In this document: positions 45,004-53,676 of the stretch, one piece after another
Numbering within the stretch: the first letter of the stretch is position 1
Layout: the number at the start of each line of letters is the position of its first letter
Assembly (NCBI GenBank): GCA_041860225.1
Contig: CP151794.1
Span: forward strand, 372,001-436,000
Length of the DNA stretch: 64,000 nt
DNA from: Magnimaribacter mokuoloeensis
GTDB lineage: Bacteria; Pseudomonadota; Gammaproteobacteria; Magnimaribacterales; Magnimaribacteraceae
Reading direction: 5' to 3'
The notes under the pieces: model-generated
What the model was told of the DNA's origin: nothing
What the model saw: the letters and a program-made list of their open reading frames with translations, nothing else
The model's database searches: none
Position numbers and translations under genes: made by a program

Positions 45004-46152
45004 ATGGAAACTCATGGAAGATATGATAAGAAGTTTCAGTCGATTGTAGATTGTTTTGAAAATCAATTTGAGTTGGGATTAGACATAGGTTCATCTCTAG
45101 CTATTACCTGTGAGGGTGAAATAGTTGTAGACATCTGGTCTGGTACAAGGGATAAAGCTCAGTCACTTCCTTGGGAAGAAAACACTATTGTTAATGTTTT
45201 TTCAAGTACAAAAAATGCAACTTCTTTATCCGCTTATGTTCTTGCCGATCGCGGGCAGCTGGATTTCAAAGCTCCTGTTGCAGAATATTGGCCCGAATTT
45301 GCTCAGAATGGGAAAGAGAATATTCTTGTAAGTCATATTATGAGTCACTCTTCGGGATTAGCTGGTTGGGATGAGCCAGTAGCCGAAAATGATCTTTATG
45401 ATCCTGATAAAGTAGCCGCTCTATTTGAAACTCAAGAACCTTGGTGGGAACCTGGAACGGCTCTTGGATACCATGCCATATCTGTTGGCAATCTTATGGG
45501 TGAAATTATTAAAAGAATTTCTGGTAAAACTGTTGGTAACTTCTTTAGGGAAGAAATAGCAGAACCTCTAGATATTGATTTCCATATAGGGTTGCAAGAT
45601 GAACATCACTCGAGAGTTGCAGAAATCCATCAAGCTGTAGAATCTAACCCCGAAGATCTATTCGAATTAGAGGAAGGTTCGGTCATGCAGAAAGTTATGA
45701 CAAACGGAATAATAACTGCACCTGATGCCAATACTCTTGAATGGCGTAGAGCTGAAATCCCTGCAGCAGGAGGCCATGGAAATGGAAGATCCATTGCTGA
45801 ATCTATGGCTTTGATGGCAAATGGGGGAACCTATAAAGGAAAAAGGATTTTTTCTGAAGACTTAATTAAATTTGCACTAGAGGAACAAGTGCGTGGAAAT
45901 GATCTAGTTCTAGTAGAGCCACTTAGATGGGGTATTGGCTTTGGTCTTCCTATAAATAATGCAAGTTGGATGGGATATCTTGAAGAAGGAGCCTGTTTTT
46001 GGGCAGGATGGGGAGGATCTATGTCTATAGCTGATACAAACAAGAAAGTTTCTTTTGGCTACACTCCATGCTTAATGGAAGAAGGAGCTATAGGAGCTGA
46101 GAGAAGCCAGAATTTAGTCCGCGCTTTAAGTCATTTAATTTCAGAATTATGA
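45004..46152 (+). CDS. Serine hydrolase, beta-lactamase/EstB family
   Basis: The 382-residue protein has the class C beta-lactamase-like motifs: the SxxK nucleophile SSTK in NVFSSTKNATSLSA, the Tyr of YHAISVGNLMGEII (YxN-like), and HIMSHSSGLAGWDEP. No signal peptide is seen, so it is probably a cytoplasmic esterase (EstB/serine hydrolase). It begins 29 bases after the TonB receptor stop and overlaps the next gene by 4 bases. Confidence 0.87.
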   Translation: METHGRYDKKFQSIVDCFENQFELGLDIGSSLAITCEGEIVVDIWSGTRDKAQSLPWEENTIVNVFSSTKNATSLSAYVLADRGQLDFKAPVAEYWPEFAQNGKENILVSHIMSHSSGLAGWDEPVAENDLYDPDKVAALFETQEPWWEPGTALGYHAISVGNLMGEIIKRISGKTVGNFFREEIAEPLDIDFHIGLQDEHHSRVAEIHQAVESNPEDLFELEEGSVMQKVMTNGIITAPDANTLEWRRAEIPAAGGHGNGRSIAESMALMANGGTYKGKRIFSEDLIKFALEEQVRGNDLVLVEPLRWGIGFGLPINNASWMGYLEEGACFWAGWGGSMSIADTNKKVSFGYTPCLMEEGAIGAERSQNLVRALSHLISEL

Positions 46153-47756
46153 AGATAAGGAGCATAATTTTATTTGCTCTATGCTTTTCATTGATAGGTT
46201 GTGGTTTAGGAAACCAAAATATTTCTACTATAGTTGAAATAGAGAATGGTTCTATCAAGGGTGTTCAAGAAGGAAATCTAAAAAAATATTTAGGCATTCC
46301 TTATGCAGAAGCTCCACTAGGAGATCTTAGATGGGCTTCAGCAAAACCCGCACTGAATTGGGAAGGTATTAAATCCGCAGAATCAAACTCAAAGATTTGT
46401 TTTCAACCAAAACAAATGGCCGATTTTTATGATCGAGTTCCTGACATAAATAACATGAGTGAAGATTGCTTAACTTTGAATGTTTGGACTCGAGCAAAAA
46501 ATACTAACGAGAAACTTCCTGTAATGGTTTGGTTTCACGGAGGAGCATTGGTATGGGGAAGCGGAAGTGAATATCCAGGTGATGCACTTACAAAGCATGG
46601 AGTAATTTTAGTAACAGTAAATTACCGTTTAGGTCCGTTCGGATTTTTTTCTCATCCGGAATTATCAATTGAGACAGGTTCTTCTGGAAATCAAGGTTTT
46701 AGCGATCAAATCCAATCACTCAAGTGGGTCAAGGAAAATATTAGCCAGTTTGGTGGTGATCCCAATAATATAACCATTTTTGGTGAATCTGCTGGGTCGT
46801 GGAGTGTAAATGTACTTCAAGCAAGCCCTTTAGCAAAAGGGTTGTTTCATAAAGCTATAGGTCAAAGCGGTGCTAGATTAATTCCTTTAACTCATTTAAA
46901 TAAGAGTACAACTTATTCAAAAAGCGCTGAAGAACTAGGCTTAGATTGGTCTAAAGTCATGGCGGGAAACAATAATCTTTCATTAGAAGAGTTAAAAGGA
47001 CTTCCTCCATTAACAATTATCAGGAATTTAGAGGCGGATCCTCTTTATGCAACTCAATTCGATTCATTAACAGTAATTGATGGCAATATTATTCCTGAAG
47101 ACATATCGAAAATTTTTCAAAGAGGCGAGCAAGCTGATGTTCCTGTGTTGATAGGTAGCACAGCTGATGAGGCAACACCATTTGACCCTAAAATGTTAAG
47201 CCCTCAATTGGCATCTATGTCTTATAAAAGTCTCACTCATCTAGCTATAGAAGATATGCTACCGGGAGTTGATAAAGTTATTTATGATCTTTATCCAGTA
47301 GATACAGAGCAGATAGCAAAAAAATCGTGGGTAGATTTTTCTACTGATGCAATGTTTACTGCACAAATGCAAAAATGGGGCAACTTGATGTCTAATGTTG
47401 AAAGTCCAGCATACTTATATTTATGGAACTGGTATCCCTCAATTAACGGATCTAAAGAGTATAGAGCTTTTCATGCTGCTGAGGTGCCTTATATATTTGG
47501 TAATTTTGATGTTTTCGATATTGATGTTTCTGAAAGAGATCTTAACTTCTCCAAAGTTATGATGGAAATTTGGACAAGTTTTGCTAAAGACGGTATACCT
47601 TCTTATGGTACAAAAGAATGGCCTATTTTTGATCCAAAAAATCAAAGATATGTTTTGTTGGATGAAAAAATTGAAATAAGGGATGGCCTTAGAACTAGAA
47701 AAGTTCGATTAATAAATGAGGCTTATGATAGAGTAAGAAACAATTTTGAGGATTAA
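46149..47756 (+). CDS. Type B carboxylesterase lipoprotein
   Basis: The 535-residue protein has a lipoprotein signal with lipobox (FSLIGCG), followed by a carboxylesterase B fold. YLGIPYAEAPLGDLRW, SEDCLTLNVW, GGDPNNITIFGESAGSWSV (GxSxG nucleophile) and AFHAAEVPYIFGNF (catalytic His) are diagnostic. It would cleave ester bonds in the periplasm. The ATGA overlap couples it to the beta-lactamase-like hydrolase upstream. Confidence 0.92.
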   Translation: MKIRSIILFALCFSLIGCGLGNQNISTIVEIENGSIKGVQEGNLKKYLGIPYAEAPLGDLRWASAKPALNWEGIKSAESNSKICFQPKQMADFYDRVPDINNMSEDCLTLNVWTRAKNTNEKLPVMVWFHGGALVWGSGSEYPGDALTKHGVILVTVNYRLGPFGFFSHPELSIETGSSGNQGFSDQIQSLKWVKENISQFGGDPNNITIFGESAGSWSVNVLQASPLAKGLFHKAIGQSGARLIPLTHLNKSTTYSKSAEELGLDWSKVMAGNNNLSLEELKGLPPLTIIRNLEADPLYATQFDSLTVIDGNIIPEDISKIFQRGEQADVPVLIGSTADEATPFDPKMLSPQLASMSYKSLTHLAIEDMLPGVDKVIYDLYPVDTEQIAKKSWVDFSTDAMFTAQMQKWGNLMSNVESPAYLYLWNWYPSINGSKEYRAFHAAEVPYIFGNFDVFDIDVSERDLNFSKVMMEIWTSFAKDGIPSYGTKEWPIFDPKNQRYVLLDEKIEIRDGLRTRKVRLINEAYDRVRNNFED

Positions 47757-47761
47757 AAACA

Positions 47762-48967
47762 ATGTCTCAAATAGAACAATTTAGTCAAGAATATATTGAT
47801 AAGAATACTCCAGAGAAGGACATGCTTTTCAAGTCTTTTCTTGATTCTCAAGAACCTTACACCTCAATTTTTAAAAATAACCCTTGGTTAGCTCCTCCAA
47901 ATTTTAAAGAACCTCTTTCCAAGAAAAAAGCTCATTACTGGAATACAACCGTAGGTAGAAAACATCCTTATTGGAAAACAAAAAAACTTCCAACTCCAAC
48001 AAAGGAGATAAAACAAATCAGAAAAGATTTTAAAAAATGGGGATATGCACTAATTGAGGATGGTATGTCAAAAGACCAATGTGCCTCATTTATAGAAAGA
48101 CTTTTAGATCAAGCAAAGGGAGAAAAATTAGCGGGCGTGAATAGTATCACTCCATCAGGTCAGTATGTTCATACGTTAATCAATAAAGGCGAAATTTTTA
48201 GAGGTTGTATCGAACAAGACCCTTCATTTGTTCAGGCTGGCTTACTGATAGAGAACTTTTTGAATGAAACCTTAGGTAAGGGATGGATTTGCCATAGTTT
48301 CTTAGCGAATGGTGCTGAGAAAGGATACTACCCTCAAGTTCTTCATTTAGATCAAAGTCCACTCTCGCCTTGGATAACTGAAGAGGCTCCCGCATTAGTA
48401 AATACACTGTACATTCCTCAAGATGTTAATGAGGTAAATGGAGGTACTTTGATAATTCCAGGAAGTCATAAAAATATCATCAAAGCGGGCAGTAATGGTG
48501 AGGTTGGAAAATTACCCCCTGCAATAAATCTTGAAGCACGAGCTGGAACGGTAATGCTTTTTGATGGAAGACTCCTCCATGGTACTGGAGTTAACCATAC
48601 AGATGAGATTAGATTCGTTGCAGCCATGTCTAATGTTAAGTCTTGGATGAGATCGCAAGAGAACTGGATAATCTCTGTTGATCCAAAGATTATTGAAAGC
48701 GCCAGTCCCAAGCTTCTACACAGAATGGGAATGCAAGCTGCCACGTATGGTGGAACAATTGAAGGTTTTGGTATGGGAGCATCAGGAAAAGTAAATGAGA
48801 TTCACGGTAGCACTAAATATTTTAGAGAAGCATTCGATTCAGGAGATTACATAAGAGTGGGAGAGTTATCTCCTCAATCTTCAAAGAAAGATCTTCAAAA
48901 AAACTACACTCTAAAAGGAGCTGTAAAACTAGCTAAACAGAAAGCCAAGTCTAGAGCATCTAAATAA
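47762..48967 (+). CDS. Phytanoyl-CoA dioxygenase (PhyH) family protein
   Basis: The 401-residue protein has the Fe(II) ligands His195-x-Asp197 in VLHLDQSPLSP and the distal His273 in RLLHGTGVNHTDEIRF, whose Arg may bind 2-oxoglutarate. The N-terminal 100 residues form an extra region not seen in the other PhyH protein of the window. The substrate is unknown. It lies 5 bases after the carboxylesterase stop and is probably in the same operon. Confidence 0.87.
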   Translation: MSQIEQFSQEYIDKNTPEKDMLFKSFLDSQEPYTSIFKNNPWLAPPNFKEPLSKKKAHYWNTTVGRKHPYWKTKKLPTPTKEIKQIRKDFKKWGYALIEDGMSKDQCASFIERLLDQAKGEKLAGVNSITPSGQYVHTLINKGEIFRGCIEQDPSFVQAGLLIENFLNETLGKGWICHSFLANGAEKGYYPQVLHLDQSPLSPWITEEAPALVNTLYIPQDVNEVNGGTLIIPGSHKNIIKAGSNGEVGKLPPAINLEARAGTVMLFDGRLLHGTGVNHTDEIRFVAAMSNVKSWMRSQENWIISVDPKIIESASPKLLHRMGMQAATYGGTIEGFGMGASGKVNEIHGSTKYFREAFDSGDYIRVGELSPQSSKKDLQKNYTLKGAVKLAKQKAKSRASK

Positions 48968-49928
48968 AGCTTAGGTGTTCTAGTTTTGTAAGAACATCAT
49001 GAACGCTAATTTTGCGAATATTTGAATCTGGTGATACCAAATGATTCTGATTCTTTCCGTATGTACCTATTAAATTAGTATCTGTAGGCCCATAAAGTGT
49101 TAATGAAGGAGTGCCAACTACAGCAGAGAGATGTGCAAGACCAGTATCTGAGCATAAAGAAAATTCAGAATTATCTATAAGAAAGGCAACTTCATCTAAG
49201 GGTAAAATCTCTAAGGCATGAGCTTTTTCAGAAATAGAACAAATTTCTGAAGCTCGTTCGAACTCTGCTTGGTTCCCAGATGGAAACAGTAAGTTTAAAT
49301 CTCTTTTTTCTAGGATTCTTAAAAGTTCTTTCCAACTTTCTATTGGCCACTGTTTTGTAGTCCAACTTGCATTTTGAACGCAAATAGCATAATTGCTGAA
49401 GTGGTATTTCTTAGGTTTTCTGAAATTAGCTTTCGAGATTCCATAATCTCTGTTCGCTAAATTTGTTTTATATCCTAATGCAGAAGCTAGAAGATGTTTC
49501 TGTCTTTCCACTGCATGCATATCTTTAGGTACTCTAGATTTATTCTTGTAAGCTAAATGAGCAGGATATTCCCTCGCACTTTTGGCATCTAGACCAGCAA
49601 CTGGAGATTTGCACATAAAAGAAAGAAAAGCACTTTTAAGATTATTTTGCATATCAATAATGAGATCATATTCATTATCATCTATTTTATTAATTACTTT
49701 TCTCATCTCATCTCTTGCTTTAGATGAAAATAAATTTAATTTCCACTCTCGGTGGTTAGTTTCTATAGTGTTCTTAACATCAGGATGCCATTTAGGGACT
49801 GAACTAAAGCTTTTGTCCACCACCCAGTCAAAAGTAATATCATTCATATGACTTTTAGCTTCTGTAATGGCGGGTAGGGCATGCATTAAATCACCCATAG
49901 ATGTAAGTTTGATGATTAAAACTTTCAG
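48960..49928 (-). CDS. waaC: Lipopolysaccharide heptosyltransferase I (GT9 family), CTG start proposed
   Basis: The protein is a GT-B glycosyltransferase of family 9. SMGDLMHALPAITEAKSHMN, PHA/VQNASWTTKQWPIE and CSDTGLAHLSAVVGTPSLTLYGPTDT match WaaC/RfaC, which adds the first heptose to Kdo of lipid A. The first ATG (49898) falls inside the conserved motif. Reading upstream in frame gives KVLIIKLTSMGD, the expected first beta strand, beginning at a CTG (49928-49926) that overlaps the TGA stop of the preceding gene as CTGA. I therefore extend to CTG, giving about 322 residues. It overlaps the convergent PhyH gene by 8 bases. Confidence 0.82.
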   Translation of the reverse strand: MKVLIIKLTSMGDLMHALPAITEAKSHMNDITFDWVVDKSFSSVPKWHPDVKNTIETNHREWKLNLFSSKARDEMRKVINKIDDNEYDLIIDMQNNLKSAFLSFMCKSPVAGLDAKSAREYPAHLAYKNKSRVPKDMHAVERQKHLLASALGYKTNLANRDYGISKANFRKPKKYHFSNYAICVQNASWTTKQWPIESWKELLRILEKRDLNLLFPSGNQAEFERASEICSISEKAHALEILPLDEVAFLIDNSEFSLCSDTGLAHLSAVVGTPSLTLYGPTDTNLIGTYGKNQNHLVSPDSNIRKISVHDVLTKLEHLSFI

Positions 49929-50551
49929 TTGGAACTTCCCGTTATAAGTTTTTTAAATGAAGAACTCAATTTATGTCTTATCTTGTGCGTATTCAAAGAT
50001 TTTGGGTATATATAGTTGAGTTGTATAGAAAGCCTTTTTCCTTCAAAGGGCATGAAGCCATGCCAGCAATTATCAGTTACTTTAAAGGCTACCAGATTAC
50101 CATATTCAGAAGAAATCTCTTGAATATAGTCTTCTAAGTCATTGTTTTTCTTCAATAATCTTAGATTTCCAATTGAATTATCCCAGTTTTTATTCAGATA
50201 AAGTAAAACGGTTACAATTTTGCTTTGGGAATCTGTATGAATTTTTCCATCCTTAGCTCTAGAAAAACCCCTCAAAGTGGTTATGACTTCAGCATCCTTG
50301 AGATCAACTTCCAGTTTATCTTCTAGAATGGCTCTAAATTTATCGCCCTCAAGTTCTTGCACAAGCTTCTTAATATACCCTTCGTCAAGATTATCGGATG
50401 GAAAACTTCCTCCAGATTCTATGTCAGGGAAATTATCTACTAAGTCTAAGGGCTCAAAGTCATGAGATAGAGCATTCTCAACATGAAAATAGGGAAAAAA
50501 ACTTTTATCGACCTTGGCAAGATTTAATTTAATTTTATCCAGTAGCTGCAT
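49925..50551 (-). CDS. 2OG-Fe(II) oxygenase, prolyl-4-hydroxylase-like
   Basis: The 208-residue protein shows an iron triad in KIHTDSQSKIVTVLLYLN (His105-x-Asp107) and NCWHGFMPFEGKRLSIQLNY (distal His and the 2-oxoglutarate Lys/Arg). The double-stranded beta-helix pattern is that of the P4H-like group. The substrate is unknown. It overlaps the DsbA-like gene upstream by 17 bases and waaC downstream by 4 bases, so modification of an envelope molecule is possible, by context only. Confidence 0.8.
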   Translation of the reverse strand: MQLLDKIKLNLAKVDKSFFPYFHVENALSHDFEPLDLVDNFPDIESGGSFPSDNLDEGYIKKLVQELEGDKFRAILEDKLEVDLKDAEVITTLRGFSRAKDGKIHTDSQSKIVTVLLYLNKNWDNSIGNLRLLKKNNDLEDYIQEISSEYGNLVAFKVTDNCWHGFMPFEGKRLSIQLNYIYPKSLNTHKIRHKLSSSFKKLITGSSN

Positions 50552-51197
50552 TCTCTTTTTCTTTCATGAGGATTTTATTCAAAAAAGAAAAAAACGTCTC
50601 AGGTTCTTGTCCGCCTTGAATAATATATTTGTTATTAATGAAGTATGTAGGTACTGCTCCAATACTTTTTTCAATAAAACTCATTTCTTCATCTGCTGTC
50701 TCTTGTCCTCCCTCCTTGGATATAAGAAATTTTTTTATTTTTTCTTTATCCATGCCAACTTCGTTTGCTATATCCGATAAAACTTCTACAGATCCTACAT
50801 CTCTTCCATCAGTAAAGTAGGCCTTAAATAAAGCTTCTGATAATTCAGTTTGTAAGCCTTCTCTTTTAGCCTTCCAGAGTAATCTATGGGCATTGAAGGT
50901 ATTTGGAATTCTTTCTGTTTTAGAAAAATTAAACTCAAATCCTAGAGCATCTCCAATCTCTTCAATTTGCTTGTAAGGAGATTGTCTTCCAGTTAAGTCT
51001 CCAAATTTTTGTTGTAGATATAGCTTTTTGTCATAACCATTTTGCGGTATTTCTGGATGGAGTTCATAGGGTTTCCAATTGATTTCAAACTCAATCTGAT
51101 CCTTCAGTTCTTTTATTGCCTGTTGTAGATTTATGAAACCTATGACACACCAAGGACATACAACGTCAGATACAATATCAATTTTTAATTTGTCCAT
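50535..51197 (-). CDS. DsbA family protein, FrnE-like oxidoreductase
   Basis: The 220-residue protein has the thioredoxin-like motif CPWC in DIVSDVVCPWCVIGFINLQQ, followed by a helical insertion and the C-terminal IGAVPTYFINNKYIIQGGQEP (cis-Pro loop). This is the FrnE/2-hydroxychromene-2-carboxylate isomerase branch of DsbA proteins. No signal peptide is seen, so it is probably cytoplasmic. It is the first gene of a three-gene minus-strand operon with the oxygenase and waaC. Confidence 0.88.
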   Translation of the reverse strand: MDKLKIDIVSDVVCPWCVIGFINLQQAIKELKDQIEFEINWKPYELHPEIPQNGYDKKLYLQQKFGDLTGRQSPYKQIEEIGDALGFEFNFSKTERIPNTFNAHRLLWKAKREGLQTELSEALFKAYFTDGRDVGSVEVLSDIANEVGMDKEKIKKFLISKEGGQETADEEMSFIEKSIGAVPTYFINNKYIIQGGQEPETFFSFLNKILMKEKENAATG

Positions 51198-51240
51198 TGG
51201 TTTAATTATAAGTTATATAATTATTGTAAAGTAAGGAATT

Positions 51241-51822
51241 ATGAAAAGTATCTGTGTATTTGCTGGTTCAGCTCAAGGGACCAAGGCTTCTTATTCAAAA
51301 AGTGCTATAGGCTTAGGACAAGAAATTGCCAAAAGAAGTTACACGATGGTTTACGGCGGTGGCAGTAAAGGCTTGATGGGAGTTGTTGCAGATGCTGCAT
51401 TGGAAGGCGGTTCTTCTGTGACAGGTGTAATCACAGAAAAATTACATGATGTCGAAGTAGGTCATAAGAATCTAACCTCACTAGAGATTGTCTCTTCTAT
51501 GCATGAAAGGAAATCAAGAATGGCAGAGTTATCCGATGCTATTATTTCTTTGCCTGGCGGAGTAGGAACTTGGGAAGAGTTCTTTGAGGCTTTAGCTTGG
51601 AACCAGTTGGGTATATATTCAAAACCTATAGTTCTATATAACGTTGATGACTACTATTCAAAGTTATTTGAGTTTACTCAATTTTCTGTTCAAGAGGGTT
51701 TCCTTCCAGAGACAACTCACGAAGAACTTTTTATCTCTAAGTCGCTAGAAGAAATATTTGAATTCATTGAGTCATTTCAAATAAGAGATACTGAAGATTG
51801 GTTCAATAGATTAGGAAGGTAG
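51241..51822 (+). CDS. LOG family protein (TIGR00730), cytokinin-type nucleotide phosphoribohydrolase
   Basis: The 193-residue protein has MVYGGGSKGLMGVVADAALEGG and the diagnostic PGGVGTWEEFFEALAWNQLG (PGGxGTxxE) of LOG proteins. These enzymes hydrolyse purine nucleoside monophosphates, releasing the base. It is divergent from the DsbA-like gene. The same family is often annotated as lysine decarboxylase by mistake. Confidence 0.92.
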   Translation: MKSICVFAGSAQGTKASYSKSAIGLGQEIAKRSYTMVYGGGSKGLMGVVADAALEGGSSVTGVITEKLHDVEVGHKNLTSLEIVSSMHERKSRMAELSDAIISLPGGVGTWEEFFEALAWNQLGIYSKPIVLYNVDDYYSKLFEFTQFSVQEGFLPETTHEELFISKSLEEIFEFIESFQIRDTEDWFNRLGR

Positions 51823-52036
51823 ACAAAAAAATAAAATTTACTTGCATAAAGAAATTTATTTGGTAAATTTATTTCAGGACATATTTCGGAAAGAATTGGA
51901 CCTCGAGACCCAAATCAGGAAGAAAATGGACAGAAGAAGAAGGGTGAAATAGTTAATTTAATTTAACAAATTGTGAGCCGAAAAGGGTATTGGCCACACA
52001 GTGAGAAACCCGCACTGGGCCCTTCAACTTCGCACT
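51823..52036. other. 214-base intergenic region with a hairpin; possible small RNA
   Basis: No ORF with a ribosome site is seen. CAGTG (51999-52003) pairs with CACTG (52013-52017), and outer GGCC (51992-51995) with GGCC (52018-52021) across a bulge. AAATTTATTT occurs twice near 51852-51875. The composition around 51900-52030 is less AT-rich than other gaps. It may hold a small RNA or a decayed gene. Confidence 0.3.
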
Positions 52037-52582
52037 CTAGAATTCAAAACTTTTCAACAGACTATAGTTCGTTCTACCTTGATCGAATTCACTTTCATAC
52101 ACATCTAGCATATTTATTCTTGAACTGATGTTGATCTCTGAAAATTCCTCGAATGAGTATTGAGGTCTGCTTTTGTCTTTAAATCGACCTAAAGTTATAT
52201 GCGGTCTATAGGTTTTCAGGGAAGAACCAAATCCAATCCTGGTTACTACTTCGTCAACTCTTTCAAAGATTTTTTGAAGTTGGTTTGTTGGTCTTGCCAA
52301 AGCTACCAGAAGTTGACTTTCTTCGTTTGGAAAAAAACTCACTGCAGATAAATCTATTTGCAAATGACTCATAAAGTTTATCTGCTCAATACCAACATAC
52401 ATTTCTTCTATTTGTTCAGGTTCCATTGCACCTACAAAATTGATAGTTAAGTGATGATCGCTATTTTTTTGCCAATTGATGTCAGCTTCAGATAAAACCG
52501 TATTCTTGAGTTCTTTTTTTAGCTCAATAATTTGATCATTTAGATCTTTATTAGGCGTAAGCGCTAAGAATATCCTTGCCAT
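52037..52582 (-). CDS. thpR: RNA 2',3'-cyclic phosphodiesterase (2'-5' RNA ligase family)
   Basis: From the ATG at 52582 the protein has 181 residues. MARIFLALTPNKDLND starts the family, and the two HxTx motifs are HLTINFVG and HITLGRFKD. These bind the phosphate in 2H phosphoesterases. It hydrolyses RNA 2',3'-cyclic phosphates or joins 2'-5' ends. The frame extends 13 codons upstream, but the family begins at the shorter start. Confidence 0.9.
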   Translation of the reverse strand: MARIFLALTPNKDLNDQIIELKKELKNTVLSEADINWQKNSDHHLTINFVGAMEPEQIEEMYVGIEQINFMSHLQIDLSAVSFFPNEESQLLVALARPTNQLQKIFERVDEVVTRIGFGSSLKTYRPHITLGRFKDKSRPQYSFEEFSEINISSRINMLDVYESEFDQGRTNYSLLKSFEF

Positions 52583-52665
52583 ATTTGTACTGAATAATAA
52601 TAAATAGACCATACTTATCAAGCACTTTATTCATAAGTTGAGTTAGAATACTTTCAGGAGATTTT

Positions 52666-53676
52666 GTGAAGAAACAGCAAAGAGTACTAACTGGAATTAC
52701 TACTAGCGGCATCCCTCATCTAGGTAATTTAGTAGGAGCTATTCTCCCAGCTATTGAGGCTAGTAATAATGAAAAAAATTCTTCTTTTCTTTTCCTAGCA
52801 GATTACCACTCTTTGATAAAGAATACTGATTCTGACTTAACACATTCTTCTAGTTATGAAATAGCTGCCTGTTGGCTGGCTTGTGGCCTAGATCCAAAAA
52901 AGGTAATTTTTTATCGCCAATCAGATATACCCCATATTTTTGAATTAGCCTGGATACTTGGTTGTCTTACATCTAAAGGGTTATTAAATCGTGCTCATGC
53001 TTACAAAGCTGCAATTTCTGATAATCAAGAAAAGGGAGCTAAAGATATTGATAAAGGTATAACTATGGGGTTATTCAATTATCCAATACTTATGGCAGCA
53101 GATATCTTAATGTTTAATGCAGACATTGTTCCCGTTGGACAAGATCAAAAACAACATATAGAAATGGCTAGAGATATAGCCATTAAATTTAATCATCACT
53201 ACGGCAATTTATTTACCCCACCCGAAGCTCAAATAAGTGAAACAACTGGCGTTCTCCCAGGTATTGATGGAAGAAAAATGAGCAAATCGTATGGTAATAC
53301 AATACCTATTTTTTCAGATGAGAAGCTTCTGAAAAAAACTATTATGAAAATAAAAACTAATTCATTAGAACCAGGAGAGCCAAAAGACTCTAAAACCTGT
53401 AACATCTTTAGTATTTATAAAGCAATTGCATCAGATCAACAAGTTGATGATTTTCAATCTCAGTATAACGAGGGCATTGGTTGGGGAGATGCAAAAAATC
53501 ATCTATTAGAAACTCTTAAAGAATTTTTAGCCCCTTTCAATTCTGAATACTCAAAGATAATTGAAGACAGGAGATATGTAGAATCTGTACTCCTGGAAGG
53601 CTCCAAGAAGGCTTTAGAGTTTTCTACACCTCTAATTGAGGACGTTAGAAAAGCAGTTGGAATTAAAGGGTTTTGA
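52666..53676 (+). CDS. trpS: Tryptophanyl-tRNA synthetase
   Basis: The 336-residue class I synthetase has the HIGH-type motif SGIPHLGNLVGAI and the KMSKS motif GRKMSKSYGN at Lys204. PILMAADILMFNADIVPVGQDQKQH is typical of TrpRS. The start is GTG at 52666 with an AGGAG site 5-10 bases upstream. Its TGA overlaps the ATG of the unknown gene that follows. Confidence 0.96.
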   Translation: MKKQQRVLTGITTSGIPHLGNLVGAILPAIEASNNEKNSSFLFLADYHSLIKNTDSDLTHSSSYEIAACWLACGLDPKKVIFYRQSDIPHIFELAWILGCLTSKGLLNRAHAYKAAISDNQEKGAKDIDKGITMGLFNYPILMAADILMFNADIVPVGQDQKQHIEMARDIAIKFNHHYGNLFTPPEAQISETTGVLPGIDGRKMSKSYGNTIPIFSDEKLLKKTIMKIKTNSLEPGEPKDSKTCNIFSIYKAIASDQQVDDFQSQYNEGIGWGDAKNHLLETLKEFLAPFNSEYSKIIEDRRYVESVLLEGSKKALEFSTPLIEDVRKAVGIKGF

